Positions 27,571-35,161 of a stretch of DNA of 38,282 nucleotides are shown piece after piece. The translations under genes were made by a program, and so were the position numbers. Origin of the DNA: a bacterium (GTDB lineage Bacteria; Margulisbacteria; Marinamargulisbacteria; GCA-2716485; GCA-002719695); assembly GCA_002716725.1 (NCBI GenBank), contig PBBX01000020.1, positions 1-38,282 of the forward strand, read 5' to 3'. How positions within the stretch are numbered: position 1 is the stretch's first letter; each line of letters opens with the position of its first letter. The notes under the pieces were generated by a model, which did not search any database, was not told the DNA's origin, and saw only the letters and a program-made list of their open reading frames with translations.

Positions 27571-27599
27571 TTGATTACTATCCTAAAAATCGGTAAAAT
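27571..27599 (+). promoter_or_regulatory. promoter of the HMA-mlaEFD operon
   Basis: TTGATT (27571-27576), 17-base spacer, TAAAAT (27594-27599). The start point would fall near 27606, giving a leader of about 20 bases with AGGAG at 27616-27620, six bases before ATG 27627. Confidence 0.6.
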
Positions 27600-27626
27600 A
27601 AGAATTTCTTAGCTTAGGAGTTTTTC

Positions 27627-27983
27627 ATGATTAAAAAAATTTTAATTACACTTTGTTTGCTTGTCCCTACGGTGTATTTGTGTATGGTTTTGCTTAATAA
27701 TCAACATCATATTGGTAGTAAAAAAGACTTTGTTAAAAAAGACTATGTTGTAGAAGGGATGACTTGTAAAGGATGTGAATATAAATTAAAGGAAGCTTTA
27801 AATAGTGAGTTTGTATCTGTAGAACTTGTTGATTATGATTCTAAACGTATTGTGTTACATTTGGATCCTTTAAAAATGAATTTAACATTAATTAATAAGC
27901 AGTTATCTAATGATAATTATGTGTTAAAACTACCTTCTAAAGATACATTAAAGGTATTAGATTATCAAATTAAGTACCATTAA
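27627..27983 (+). CDS. membrane-anchored heavy-metal-associated (HMA) domain protein
   Basis: 118 aa. Residues 1-26 form an N-terminal membrane anchor or signal ('ILITLCLLVPTVYLCMVLLN'). Residues about 42-105 are an HMA domain with 'VEGMTCKGCEYKLKEAL', the GMTCxxC metal-binding loop seen in copper and mercury carriers (MerP/CopZ-like). The domain should face the periplasm. The stop overlaps the mlaE start by one base (TAATG), so it is translationally coupled to the lipid-transport genes. A metal carrier at the head of an Mla operon is unusual; what it delivers metal to is unknown. Confidence 0.88.
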   Translation: MIKKILITLCLLVPTVYLCMVLLNNQHHIGSKKDFVKKDYVVEGMTCKGCEYKLKEALNSEFVSVELVDYDSKRIVLHLDPLKMNLTLINKQLSNDNYVLKLPSKDTLKVLDYQIKYH

Positions 27984-28744
27984 TGTTTTATCGATTAGGC
28001 CGTTTTGTTGTTGCTTATTTTGAAGATTTAGGAAAATTAACGTTTTTATCGTTACGGTTTTTTCGATCTATTTTTTCTTCATATAAATTATATCAAAAGG
28101 TTATTCATCAAGTGTATATGTTGGGTATACAATCTTTGCCAATCACGATCATTACCTCTGTTTTTATTGGAATGGCTTTTACATTACAAATTGTTAGAGA
28201 GTTCGAAAAATTTGGAGCTAACTTTATGTTAGGTGGTATTGTGGGGTTAGCTATTTGGAGAGAATTAGCTCCGTTATTAACGGGAGTTGCTGTTAGTGCT
28301 CGTATTGGAGCGGCTATTGCATCTGAATTAGGTACAATGCGTGTTACCGAACAGGTGGATGCGTTAAAGGCTTTATCTCAGGATCCTGTTAAATACTTGG
28401 TGGTTCCTAGAATATTAGCGGTAATGATTATGATGCCTTTGTTGGTTGGGGTAGCCGATGCGGTGGGTTTTATGAGTGGTTTTTTTGTAGGGGTTCCTCT
28501 GGCTAATATTAATCCTAATGCCTATTTTAATTCTGCCATTACGATGTTGCAGCCCTTTGATATTGTTGGGGGTTTAATTAAGGCATTGGTCTTTGGTTTT
28601 TTGATAGGATTAATTGCCTGTTATCAAGGATTAAATGCTAAAGCGGGAGCTAAGGGGGTTGGGATTTCAACAACTCGTGCGGTTGTTAATACTATTATTG
28701 CGATTTTTATTGTTAATTTCTTTTTATCATATGTGTTGTTTTAG
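27983..28744 (+). CDS. mlaE: MlaE/YrbE family ABC permease for phospholipids
   Basis: 253 aa inner-membrane permease of the MCE lipid transporter. Family hallmarks are 'SLPITIITSVFIGMAFTLQ', 'LAIWRELAPLLTGVAVSARI', 'AAIASELGTMRVTEQVDAL' (the EQV/EALxxL coupling segment) and 'VPRILAVMIMMPLLVGVAD'. Five hydrophobic helices. The nine-base gap to the ATPase gene and the one-base overlap with the HMA gene show a single operon. Confidence 0.94.
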   Translation: MFYRLGRFVVAYFEDLGKLTFLSLRFFRSIFSSYKLYQKVIHQVYMLGIQSLPITIITSVFIGMAFTLQIVREFEKFGANFMLGGIVGLAIWRELAPLLTGVAVSARIGAAIASELGTMRVTEQVDALKALSQDPVKYLVVPRILAVMIMMPLLVGVADAVGFMSGFFVGVPLANINPNAYFNSAITMLQPFDIVGGLIKALVFGFLIGLIACYQGLNAKAGAKGVGISTTRAVVNTIIAIFIVNFFLSYVLF

Positions 28745-28753
28745 GATACGTTT

Positions 28754-29488
28754 ATGATTGAGTTATGTCATTTAGCAAAGTCATTTGATGGTAACGATAT
28801 TTTAAAGGATGTTTCTATTTCAATTCCTTTGGGAAAAAAAATTACCATTATTGGTCCATCAGGATCAGGTAAGAGCACGATTTTAAAATTGATTTTGTGT
28901 TTGATAAAGCCTGATTCTGGGAAAGTTCTTGTAGATGGTGATGATATGGCTTTATTAACGGTAGATGATTTATATAAGGTTCGTAAAAAAATTGGCTTGT
29001 TATTTCAGTCTGCAGCGTTGTTTGATTCTATGACAGTAGAGGAAAATGTTGGGTTTTCATTATTTGAATCGGATCATTTATTATCGCAAGAAGACATTCA
29101 CTATAAAATTGATTATGCCTTAGATTTAGTTGAAATGAAAGGATTTAGCCGCATGTACCCTGCTGAGTTATCAGGGGGACAGCAAAAGCGTGTTGCTTTG
29201 GCACGATCTATTATTACCAATCCACAATATCTGCTTTTTGATGAACCAACTACTGGCTTGGATCCGGTTTTATCGACCAGTATTGAAAATCTAATTGTTC
29301 GTATTTCAGATGAATTAAATACAACTGCTATTATTGTAACGCACCAACTATCAACGATTATGAGAACCTCTGATTTAATTTATTATTTGCATGATGGATG
29401 TTTATGTGAGCCTGAAACGTCTCAATCAATTAATACATCATCTAATCCGATTATTTCAGCTTTTATTAATGGCGAATTAGGAACTTAA
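28754..29488 (+). CDS. mlaF: MlaF ABC transporter ATPase
   Basis: 244 aa. Walker A 'GPSGSGKS' at residues 34-41, Q-loop 'GLLFQSAALFDSMTVEENV' (the 'FQ..ALFDS.TV..N' form is typical of MlaF), signature 'ELSGGQQKRVALARS', Walker B 'YLLFDEPTTGLDP', and H-loop 'IIVTHQL'. It powers lipid movement through MlaE and MlaD. The next gene begins right after its stop. Confidence 0.95.
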   Translation: MIELCHLAKSFDGNDILKDVSISIPLGKKITIIGPSGSGKSTILKLILCLIKPDSGKVLVDGDDMALLTVDDLYKVRKKIGLLFQSAALFDSMTVEENVGFSLFESDHLLSQEDIHYKIDYALDLVEMKGFSRMYPAELSGGQQKRVALARSIITNPQYLLFDEPTTGLDPVLSTSIENLIVRISDELNTTAIIVTHQLSTIMRTSDLIYYLHDGCLCEPETSQSINTSSNPIISAFINGELGT

Positions 29489-30745
29489 ATGGATAATGAA
29501 TCTAATAAGTCCCTTGTTGTTGGGGTTACTACGTTTTTAATGTTGGTTGTTTTAGGTGCTTTGCTTATTTGGCAAAGTGATATTTTTCGTAAGGTAACCG
29601 GGTATGAGTTAATAGGGAGGGTTGATCATATTGGTGGTCTTATTGATGGATCTGCGGTTCGATATAGAGGGTATACTATTGGTTATGTAATTAAAATTTT
29701 ACCGACACCTGATCATATTGATGTTCGATTTTTTTTAGATGGATCTATTAAGGTTCCTATTGATTCAAAGGTTAAGATTATGTTTGATGGGTTAGTGGGA
29801 GAAAATTATATTCAAATTGAGCCTGGTTTAAATAAGGATTCTTTTTATCAAGATGGCGATATTGTTGATGGAAAATCTGGTTCTGATTTAGCTAATTTTA
29901 TTGATTTGGGATCTCAAAATTTGATTCAATCAGAAGCTATTTTGAATCATTTAAACTCTTTTTTAACTGATCCTGTTTTATTTGGACAAGTTAAAAGTAT
30001 TATACGAAATATTTATGATATTACGTCTGATTTATCATCGTTAACTAAGGTTGAATTACAAAGCTTACTTGATACGGCGAATCATTCTGTTAGCTCTATT
30101 CAATCTATGATTGATTCTATTAATGATGAGGAATCTTTAGCATTAATTCAGGATTCTATTAAAAATTTTCATGATACATCGCTTGCTTTAGCTCAGTTTA
30201 AAACCTTGAGTGCTGCGTTGTCTGATCCTAAAACCGTTCATACATTGATGAGGATTATTGAGAATTTGGAGCAAGTATCGACGGATTTAGAAGGTTTTAT
30301 AGGTGTGGTAGGTGATGGGTCACCATTTGGTATGTTTAATGATATTAAATTGAGTACCAATACACATGTTGCGTATGCACCAACGATATCTAAAGGCTAT
30401 TTTGATACCGTGTTTGGTGTGGATAAAGGACGTTTTGGTTTGATTGGAGGACTAGGAAATCGATTTGGTGATATTACGTTTCAGCACTTTCAACAGTCCT
30501 ATCGTTTTTCATCTTTATTTCGATCTCGTTTTGGGATAATTTATAAAACAGAAGGGATTGGTCTTGATTTTTATCCTAGAGATGATTTAACGGTGTCTGC
30601 GAGTCTTTATGACTTTAATAATCGTTATTTTAGTTTATCAACAGCTTATGATTTAAATGATTATTTAAATTTAGAGCTTATGTATCGTAAAGATTCTATG
30701 CTTGATCAAGGGGGTGTTGATTTAGGGGTTAGTTTGGATCTTTAA
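29489..30745 (+). CDS. mlaD: MlaD (MCE) protein with predicted C-terminal outer-membrane beta-barrel
   Basis: 418 aa, over twice the E. coli MlaD length (183). Residues about 8-30 are the inner-membrane helix. About 37-118 is the MCE domain ('GRVDHIGGLIDGSAVRYRGY', 'FDGLVGENYIQIEPG'). About 130-275 is a long helical, coiled-coil-like stretch. From about 290 to the end come roughly ten short amphipathic beta strands with aromatic ends ('RFGLIGGLG', 'GIGLDFYPRDDLTVSASLYD', 'LNLELMYRKD', 'GVDLGVSLDL'). Long MlaD proteins with a C-terminal barrel forming an inner-to-outer-membrane bridge have been described in Veillonella; this layout fits, and no mlaA, mlaB or mlaC is present. The barrel is inferred from pattern. 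Confidence 0.88.
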   Translation: MDNESNKSLVVGVTTFLMLVVLGALLIWQSDIFRKVTGYELIGRVDHIGGLIDGSAVRYRGYTIGYVIKILPTPDHIDVRFFLDGSIKVPIDSKVKIMFDGLVGENYIQIEPGLNKDSFYQDGDIVDGKSGSDLANFIDLGSQNLIQSEAILNHLNSFLTDPVLFGQVKSIIRNIYDITSDLSSLTKVELQSLLDTANHSVSSIQSMIDSINDEESLALIQDSIKNFHDTSLALAQFKTLSAALSDPKTVHTLMRIIENLEQVSTDLEGFIGVVGDGSPFGMFNDIKLSTNTHVAYAPTISKGYFDTVFGVDKGRFGLIGGLGNRFGDITFQHFQQSYRFSSLFRSRFGIIYKTEGIGLDFYPRDDLTVSASLYDFNNRYFSLSTAYDLNDYLNLELMYRKDSMLDQGGVDLGVSLDL

Positions 30746-30760
30746 TTTCTATTTTTTAAG

Positions 30761-31720
30761 TTAGGCTATGGCTTTTTTCTTTATTTTGTAGCGATTAATT
30801 TTATTTAAGATTTTTTCAAAGTCTGATAAGGGTTGAATGGGTCTGGCTATGCTTTGAGCATCTTCATAAATAAAAAATAATTCTTTCGTTACTGCGGCAT
30901 CAGCTAAGGCCCGATGAGCGTTTAAATGACCAATTTTATATTTTTTGGTTAGTGCTGATAATGATGAGCGTTGTTCTTTCATGAGTTGGGCCCATTTGAA
31001 TGTGCAGATGACATTGTTTTGCTTAAGAGGAAGATTATGGTTTATAAACTCATTGATTAACCACGGGACATCAAAGTCTGCGTTATGTGCGATAATGGTT
31101 GCATTACCGATAAATAGATGAAAATTTTCGATGACTTCGGCTATTTCTGGTGCATGTGTTAACATATCATCATGTATATTTGTGATTGTTTTTATTTTTT
31201 CAGATAATTTTATGGGCGATTTTATAAATGTATCAAAGGTATGTTCAAATCCATCAGGATCAATTTTTAAGGCACCTATTTCTATAATATGATCTTTTGT
31301 TAGTTCTAAGCCTGTTGTTTCAAAATCTAGGAATACTAGGCATTCTTTTTTTTGAGTAAACAGTGAGGTTTGTCCTGAGCATTTTGGAAAGTTAAAGCAA
31401 CGATGTCCTATATTAGCTTGGGTTCGATAAATGGTAGGACCGTTACATAATTTGCATTTTTGTGTATAGGATACTTTCATTAGGTTATTAAATAAATTTT
31501 GGATTTTTTGTAAATGGATTGTGTTTGAACAGCTGTTGCAAACTGTAAATTCACCATGCTTATCTGTTTCCCATTGATTATTTTTAAGGCTCTGCTTACA
31601 TAATGGACATGTGAAATAAAGTGAGAATTGGCATGATGAACATTTAATGTTTTTAGTATTTAATGATAATGAATTTAATTGTTTGCATGACGGACAGGCT
31701 CTATTAATTACGAATGACAT
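30761..31720 (-). CDS. DnaQ-family 3'-5' exonuclease with three N-terminal zinc ribbons
   Basis: 319 aa. Residues 125-300 are a DEDDh exonuclease: Asp132 and Glu134 in 'FLDFETTGLEL', 'IIEIGALKI', 'IIAHNADFDVPWL', and 'NAHRALADAAVT'. The first about 115 residues carry three four-cysteine clusters: Cys9/12/27/30, Cys38/41/61/64 and Cys89/92/108/114; the last resembles topoisomerase C-terminal zinc ribbons ('RCFNFPKCSG'). This suggests a nucleic-acid-binding module on a proofreading or RNase T-like nuclease. It is not PolC or DnaE-linked epsilon by size or context. It lies six bases after dcd in a three-gene minus-strand operon. Confidence 0.88.
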   Translation of the reverse strand: MSFVINRACPSCKQLNSLSLNTKNIKCSSCQFSLYFTCPLCKQSLKNNQWETDKHGEFTVCNSCSNTIHLQKIQNLFNNLMKVSYTQKCKLCNGPTIYRTQANIGHRCFNFPKCSGQTSLFTQKKECLVFLDFETTGLELTKDHIIEIGALKIDPDGFEHTFDTFIKSPIKLSEKIKTITNIHDDMLTHAPEIAEVIENFHLFIGNATIIAHNADFDVPWLINEFINHNLPLKQNNVICTFKWAQLMKEQRSSLSALTKKYKIGHLNAHRALADAAVTKELFFIYEDAQSIARPIQPLSDFEKILNKINRYKIKKKAIA

Positions 31721-31726
31721 GGATTA

Positions 31727-32260
31727 TTATGAATCTAAATAAACTTTGCTTCCTACTGATAATGTTTGGCCTTGATATTTTCCGTTATAAGGAAATTCAG
31801 AGGGTTGATCCATTTCGCAAATAACAATTTGGCAGATACGTCTTCCGGCATCTAGTTTTATGGGAAGTGAATTTGCGTTATATAGTTCTAAGGTAATATT
31901 ACCTTCGAATCCAGAATCTACCCATCCAGCATTTTGTATAAATAGACCCATACGGCCTATAGAGCTACGACCTTCTACAAATGCAGAGAATCCATTTGGT
32001 ATTTTTATATATTCCAGAGTGGTTGCTAATATAAATGACTTTGCTGGTAAAATAATGGATGTTTCATTTATTTCTTTGTATGTTATTTCTTTTTCAAAAC
32101 TTAACATTCCATCATTATTTAAATTTTCATCAATTGCTAAAAAATGAGATCCTAATCGACAGTCTATAGACGCCGGTTGAATGGCATTTGATGCAAGTGG
32201 TTTTATCAGTAATTGATTTTTAGTTAATAAGTCTCGTATTTTTTTGTCAGATAAAATCAT
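31727..32260 (-). CDS. dcd: dCTP deaminase (possibly bifunctional, making dUMP)
   Basis: 177 aa. 'LASNAIQPASIDCRLG' is the Dcd opening, 'VEGRSSIGRMGLFIQNAGWV' holds the catalytic Arg/Ser and nucleotide site, and 'FEGNITLELYN' supplies the conserved catalytic Glu; 'GRRICQIVI' follows. It makes dUTP (or dUMP in bifunctional forms) from dCTP for thymidylate synthesis. Whether it also has diphosphatase activity cannot be told safely. Four-base ATGA overlap with the upstream small gene. Confidence 0.94.
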   Translation of the reverse strand: MILSDKKIRDLLTKNQLLIKPLASNAIQPASIDCRLGSHFLAIDENLNNDGMLSFEKEITYKEINETSIILPAKSFILATTLEYIKIPNGFSAFVEGRSSIGRMGLFIQNAGWVDSGFEGNITLELYNANSLPIKLDAGRRICQIVICEMDQPSEFPYNGKYQGQTLSVGSKVYLDS

Positions 32261-32484
32261 ATTCCTGTTATAAAATTATTTTTTCTAGCAGAGTATATTA
32301 AAATGACGCCAACCATGATTAAGATTAATCCGATTACACGACGAAATGAAATGGTGTTGTGTTCTGTAATATGAAATAATTGATCAAGGTAACGTTCAAT
32401 AGAATCTACTAGTTTGGGAAAAAACAACTGAATAATTCCTAGAATAATTGATAAAAATGAACAGAAAATTAATAATGATTCCAT
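32257..32484 (-). CDS. small two-helix membrane protein
   Basis: 75 aa with two hydrophobic segments (about residues 3-23 and 47-66) joined by an amphipathic charged stretch ending 'ISFRRVIGL'. I do not recognise a family with certainty; it resembles short DUF2065-like envelope proteins. It is supported by GAGGT five bases before the ATG and by a four-base overlap with dcd. First gene of the operon with dcd and the exonuclease. Confidence 0.7.
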   Translation of the reverse strand: MESLLIFCSFLSIILGIIQLFFPKLVDSIERYLDQLFHITEHNTISFRRVIGLILIMVGVILIYSARKNNFITGI

Positions 32485-32511
32485 GGTAACCTCTATTTTT
32501 TTAATAACTAG

Positions 32512-32523
32512 TGATAGTATAAT
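32512..32523. promoter_or_regulatory. overlapping divergent -10 boxes
   Basis: On the + strand TGA-TAGTAT (32512-32520) ends seven bases before the reductase ATG at 32528; TATAAT (32518-32523) overlaps it. On the minus strand the same bases (32521-32516) read TATACT, suitably placed for the small membrane-protein gene, which has its own ribosome site. One AT-rich element may therefore fire both ways. Confidence 0.45.
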
Positions 32524-32527
32524 CTAA

Positions 32528-33889
32528 ATGAAACAAAAATTCGATATCATAATTATTGGATCAGGGGGAGGGTCTAAGTTAACACGACCTGCTGCTAATT
32601 TAGGGTATAAAGTTGCTATTGTTGATCAGGGCCCTTTAGGAGGGACCTGTTTAAATCGAGGGTGTATTCCTTCTAAGATGTTAATTCATACAGCTGATGT
32701 TATGACGGAGATAAACGAATCAAAACGATTTTTTATTGATGTTAAGGGCGAGGTTACAGTTGATGTTGATGCTTTGGTGAACTATGTATCCCATGAGGTT
32801 GATATAGAATCTCAGTCTATTAAGCCACTTTATGATATGCATGAACAGATAAGCTATTTTTCTGATACGGCTGTGTTTCGATCAAATTATGATATTCAGG
32901 TTGGGGATCATGTTATTACGGCAGATAAAATTTTTATTGCTGCTGGGGCTCGTCCGTATATTCCTCCTATTAATGGATTAGCTGATACGGCGTATTGGAC
33001 TTCTACAGAAGCATTACGTGCTACCGAATTACCTAAAACCTTGCTTATTATTGGGGGAGGCTATATTGCTGTTGAACTTGGTTATTATTTTCAGGCTATG
33101 GGCGTTGAGGTTACGTTTTTGGTTCGAAATCGTATGATTAAGCATGAGGATGATGATGTTATTAGACTTTTTGAAGAGCAATTTTCGAAGCAATATACTG
33201 TTATAGTTGGACGTGTCGCATCCCAGGTTTCTTATTGTGATAATCAATTTTGTGTGACATTGGATAATGGTGAGGTACTTTATTCGGATAAGGTCTTGGT
33301 TGCAACAGGGATTCAGCCAAATTCTGATACTTTGAACCTTCATCATACGGATATTGTTTGTGATGATAGAGGTTTTATTCAGGTGAATGATTATTTAGAA
33401 ACAGCGGTTAAGAATGTGTATGCATTTGGTGATATTATTGGGAGATATCAGTTTCGTCATACGGCTAATTTTGAGGGACAGTATTTGTTTGAACATGTTG
33501 TGAAGACACCGTCTTTGGTTGCGATTGATTATCCTCCGGTTCCTCATGCTATTTTTTCACATCCGCAAGTGGCGGGTGTGGGCTTAACGGAACGTGAGTG
33601 CTTGGAGCAGAATCGAGCTTATTATTGCGGTATGAATGGGTATAAAGATTCTGCTATGGGGATGGCCTTGAAATCGGATAAGGATTTTGTAAAACTTATT
33701 TTTGATTTAAAAACACATGCTTTGATTGGAGCTCATATTATTGGTAAAGAAGCTGCTACCATGATTCATATGTGTATTATGGCGATGAATTTAAAGGCAA
33801 CGCATAAGGATTTACTAACGATGATTTATATTCATCCTGCATTACCAGAAGTTATTCGTAATGCAGTTCGACATGCTAGGCCTAATTAA
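32528..33889 (+). CDS. class I pyridine nucleotide-disulfide reductase (dihydrolipoyl dehydrogenase/mycothione-reductase-like)
   Basis: 453 aa flavoprotein. FAD motif 'IIIIGSGGGSKLTRPAANLG', redox-active disulfide Cys41/Cys46 in 'GGTCLNRGCIPSK', NAD(P) motif 'LLIIGGGYIAVELGYYFQ', second FAD motif 'NVYAFGDIIG', and the C-terminal 'IYIHPALPEVIRNAV' with the His-Pro...Glu catalytic pair. The 'SGGGSKLT' variant of the first loop is like the mycothione-reductase/LpdC subgroup rather than classic Lpd. No E2 or other 2-oxoacid dehydrogenase gene is nearby, so the natural disulfide substrate is uncertain. Confidence 0.88.
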   Translation: MKQKFDIIIIGSGGGSKLTRPAANLGYKVAIVDQGPLGGTCLNRGCIPSKMLIHTADVMTEINESKRFFIDVKGEVTVDVDALVNYVSHEVDIESQSIKPLYDMHEQISYFSDTAVFRSNYDIQVGDHVITADKIFIAAGARPYIPPINGLADTAYWTSTEALRATELPKTLLIIGGGYIAVELGYYFQAMGVEVTFLVRNRMIKHEDDDVIRLFEEQFSKQYTVIVGRVASQVSYCDNQFCVTLDNGEVLYSDKVLVATGIQPNSDTLNLHHTDIVCDDRGFIQVNDYLETAVKNVYAFGDIIGRYQFRHTANFEGQYLFEHVVKTPSLVAIDYPPVPHAIFSHPQVAGVGLTERECLEQNRAYYCGMNGYKDSAMGMALKSDKDFVKLIFDLKTHALIGAHIIGKEAATMIHMCIMAMNLKATHKDLLTMIYIHPALPEVIRNAVRHARPN

Positions 33890-33890
33890 T

Positions 33891-33919
33891 TTTACAAACA
33901 CTTTGATTTTGGGTACTCT
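33891..33919 (+). promoter_or_regulatory. leaderless-type promoter of the M48 protease gene
   Basis: TTTACA (33891-33896), 17-base spacer, TACTCT (33914-33919), ending six bases before ATG 33926, with no ribosome site. Confidence 0.5.
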
Positions 33920-33925
33920 TAGGTT

Positions 33926-35161
33926 ATGAATATCTTTTTGCTTATTATTTTAGTATTTTATATTGGTTTTTATTTGTTTGATTCGTATATTGAGTGGTTA
34001 AATAGTCGCTCTGTTTCAACTCATATTCCGTCTGAATTTCAGGGAGTTTATGATGATGCTAATTATGCTAAATCGCAACGATATTTAAAAGAAACCACGC
34101 GTTTTGGGTTTATACAGCAGACGATTAATGTTATTGTCATGGTTTTGTTTATTTTATTGGGAGGGTTTAATCGTTTAGATGTGTTGGTTCGTTCGTTTGC
34201 ATTATCGGAGTTACTGACCGGTGTTGTTTATATGGTAATTTTAATGGTAGGTGTGATGCTTATTAGTTTGCCTTTTTCGTATTATTCTACGTTTGTAATA
34301 GAGCAATCGTATGGATTTAATAAAAGCACTAAAGCTGTTTTTTGGATGGATTTTTTAAAATCGATTGTTATTTCATTTTTAATAGGGATTCCTGTTTTAA
34401 TGGCACTTTTATGGTTTTTTGAGTCTTTTGGAGGTATGGCCTGGGTCGTTGCGTGGATTTTTTTGACTATTGTTCAACTTATTTTGGTTTATATTGCGCC
34501 TAGTTTTATTATGCCTTTGTTTAATAAATTTGAATCACTTGAAGAGGGTGAATTAAAAGAAAAGTTAGAGGCTTATTCGTTGGAACATCAGTTTTCATTT
34601 CAAGGTATTTATACGATGGATGGGAGTAAACGATCTAGTAAATCAAATGCTTATTTTACTGGTTTTGGAAATCAAAGACGTATCGTTTTGTATGATACGT
34701 TGATAGAAAAGCATAGTGCGGATGAATTGTTGGCAATTTTAGCGCATGAAATGGGGCATTATAAATTACAGCATATTCATAAATCATTGCTTATATCACT
34801 GGTTACAAGTGGGTTTATGTTGTATTTATTATCGTTATTTTTAAATAATGTGTTATTAGCGCAAGCCTTTGGAATGGCATCTGTTTCTATTTATACTTCG
34901 TTAATCTTTTTTGGATTTTTATTTCAGCCGATAGAAGCTATTATTGGTATTTTATCGCATTATATGTCACGAAAGCATGAGTTTGAGGCGGATGCCTTTG
35001 CGGTGTGTACGACAGGATTACCGGATGCGATGATTAGTGGATTAAAGCGTTTGTCGGTGGATAATCTTTCTAACTTAGAGCCTCATTGGCTTAAGGTTTG
35101 GGTTGATTATACGCATCCCCCTGTTATTAAGAGAATTGAAGCAATTCGTGCACTTTCTTAA
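33926..35161 (+). CDS. M48 family zinc metalloprotease, Ste24/CAAX protease 1-like
   Basis: 411 aa integral membrane protease. The zinc motif HEMGH (about 274-278) is in 'ILAHEMGHYKLQHIHKSL', and the third ligand Glu in 'SRKHEFEADAFA' follows about 75 residues later. The N-terminal half has several membrane helices and 'FVIEQSYGFNKST', the signature of the Ste24-type M48 N-terminal domain. 'GSKRSSKSNAYFTGFGNQRR' is the usual substrate-cleft segment. Bacterial members probably act in membrane-protein quality control. The dacB gene begins immediately after its stop. Confidence 0.92.
   Translation: MNIFLLIILVFYIGFYLFDSYIEWLNSRSVSTHIPSEFQGVYDDANYAKSQRYLKETTRFGFIQQTINVIVMVLFILLGGFNRLDVLVRSFALSELLTGVVYMVILMVGVMLISLPFSYYSTFVIEQSYGFNKSTKAVFWMDFLKSIVISFLIGIPVLMALLWFFESFGGMAWVVAWIFLTIVQLILVYIAPSFIMPLFNKFESLEEGELKEKLEAYSLEHQFSFQGIYTMDGSKRSSKSNAYFTGFGNQRRIVLYDTLIEKHSADELLAILAHEMGHYKLQHIHKSLLISLVTSGFMLYLLSLFLNNVLLAQAFGMASVSIYTSLIFFGFLFQPIEAIIGILSHYMSRKHEFEADAFAVCTTGLPDAMISGLKRLSVDNLSNLEPHWLKVWVDYTHPPVIKRIEAIRALS

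Noticed and set aside
33029-33346. 105-codon open frame on the minus strand
   Set aside because: It is antisense to the NAD-binding part of the reductase gene; its composition follows from the opposite strand.
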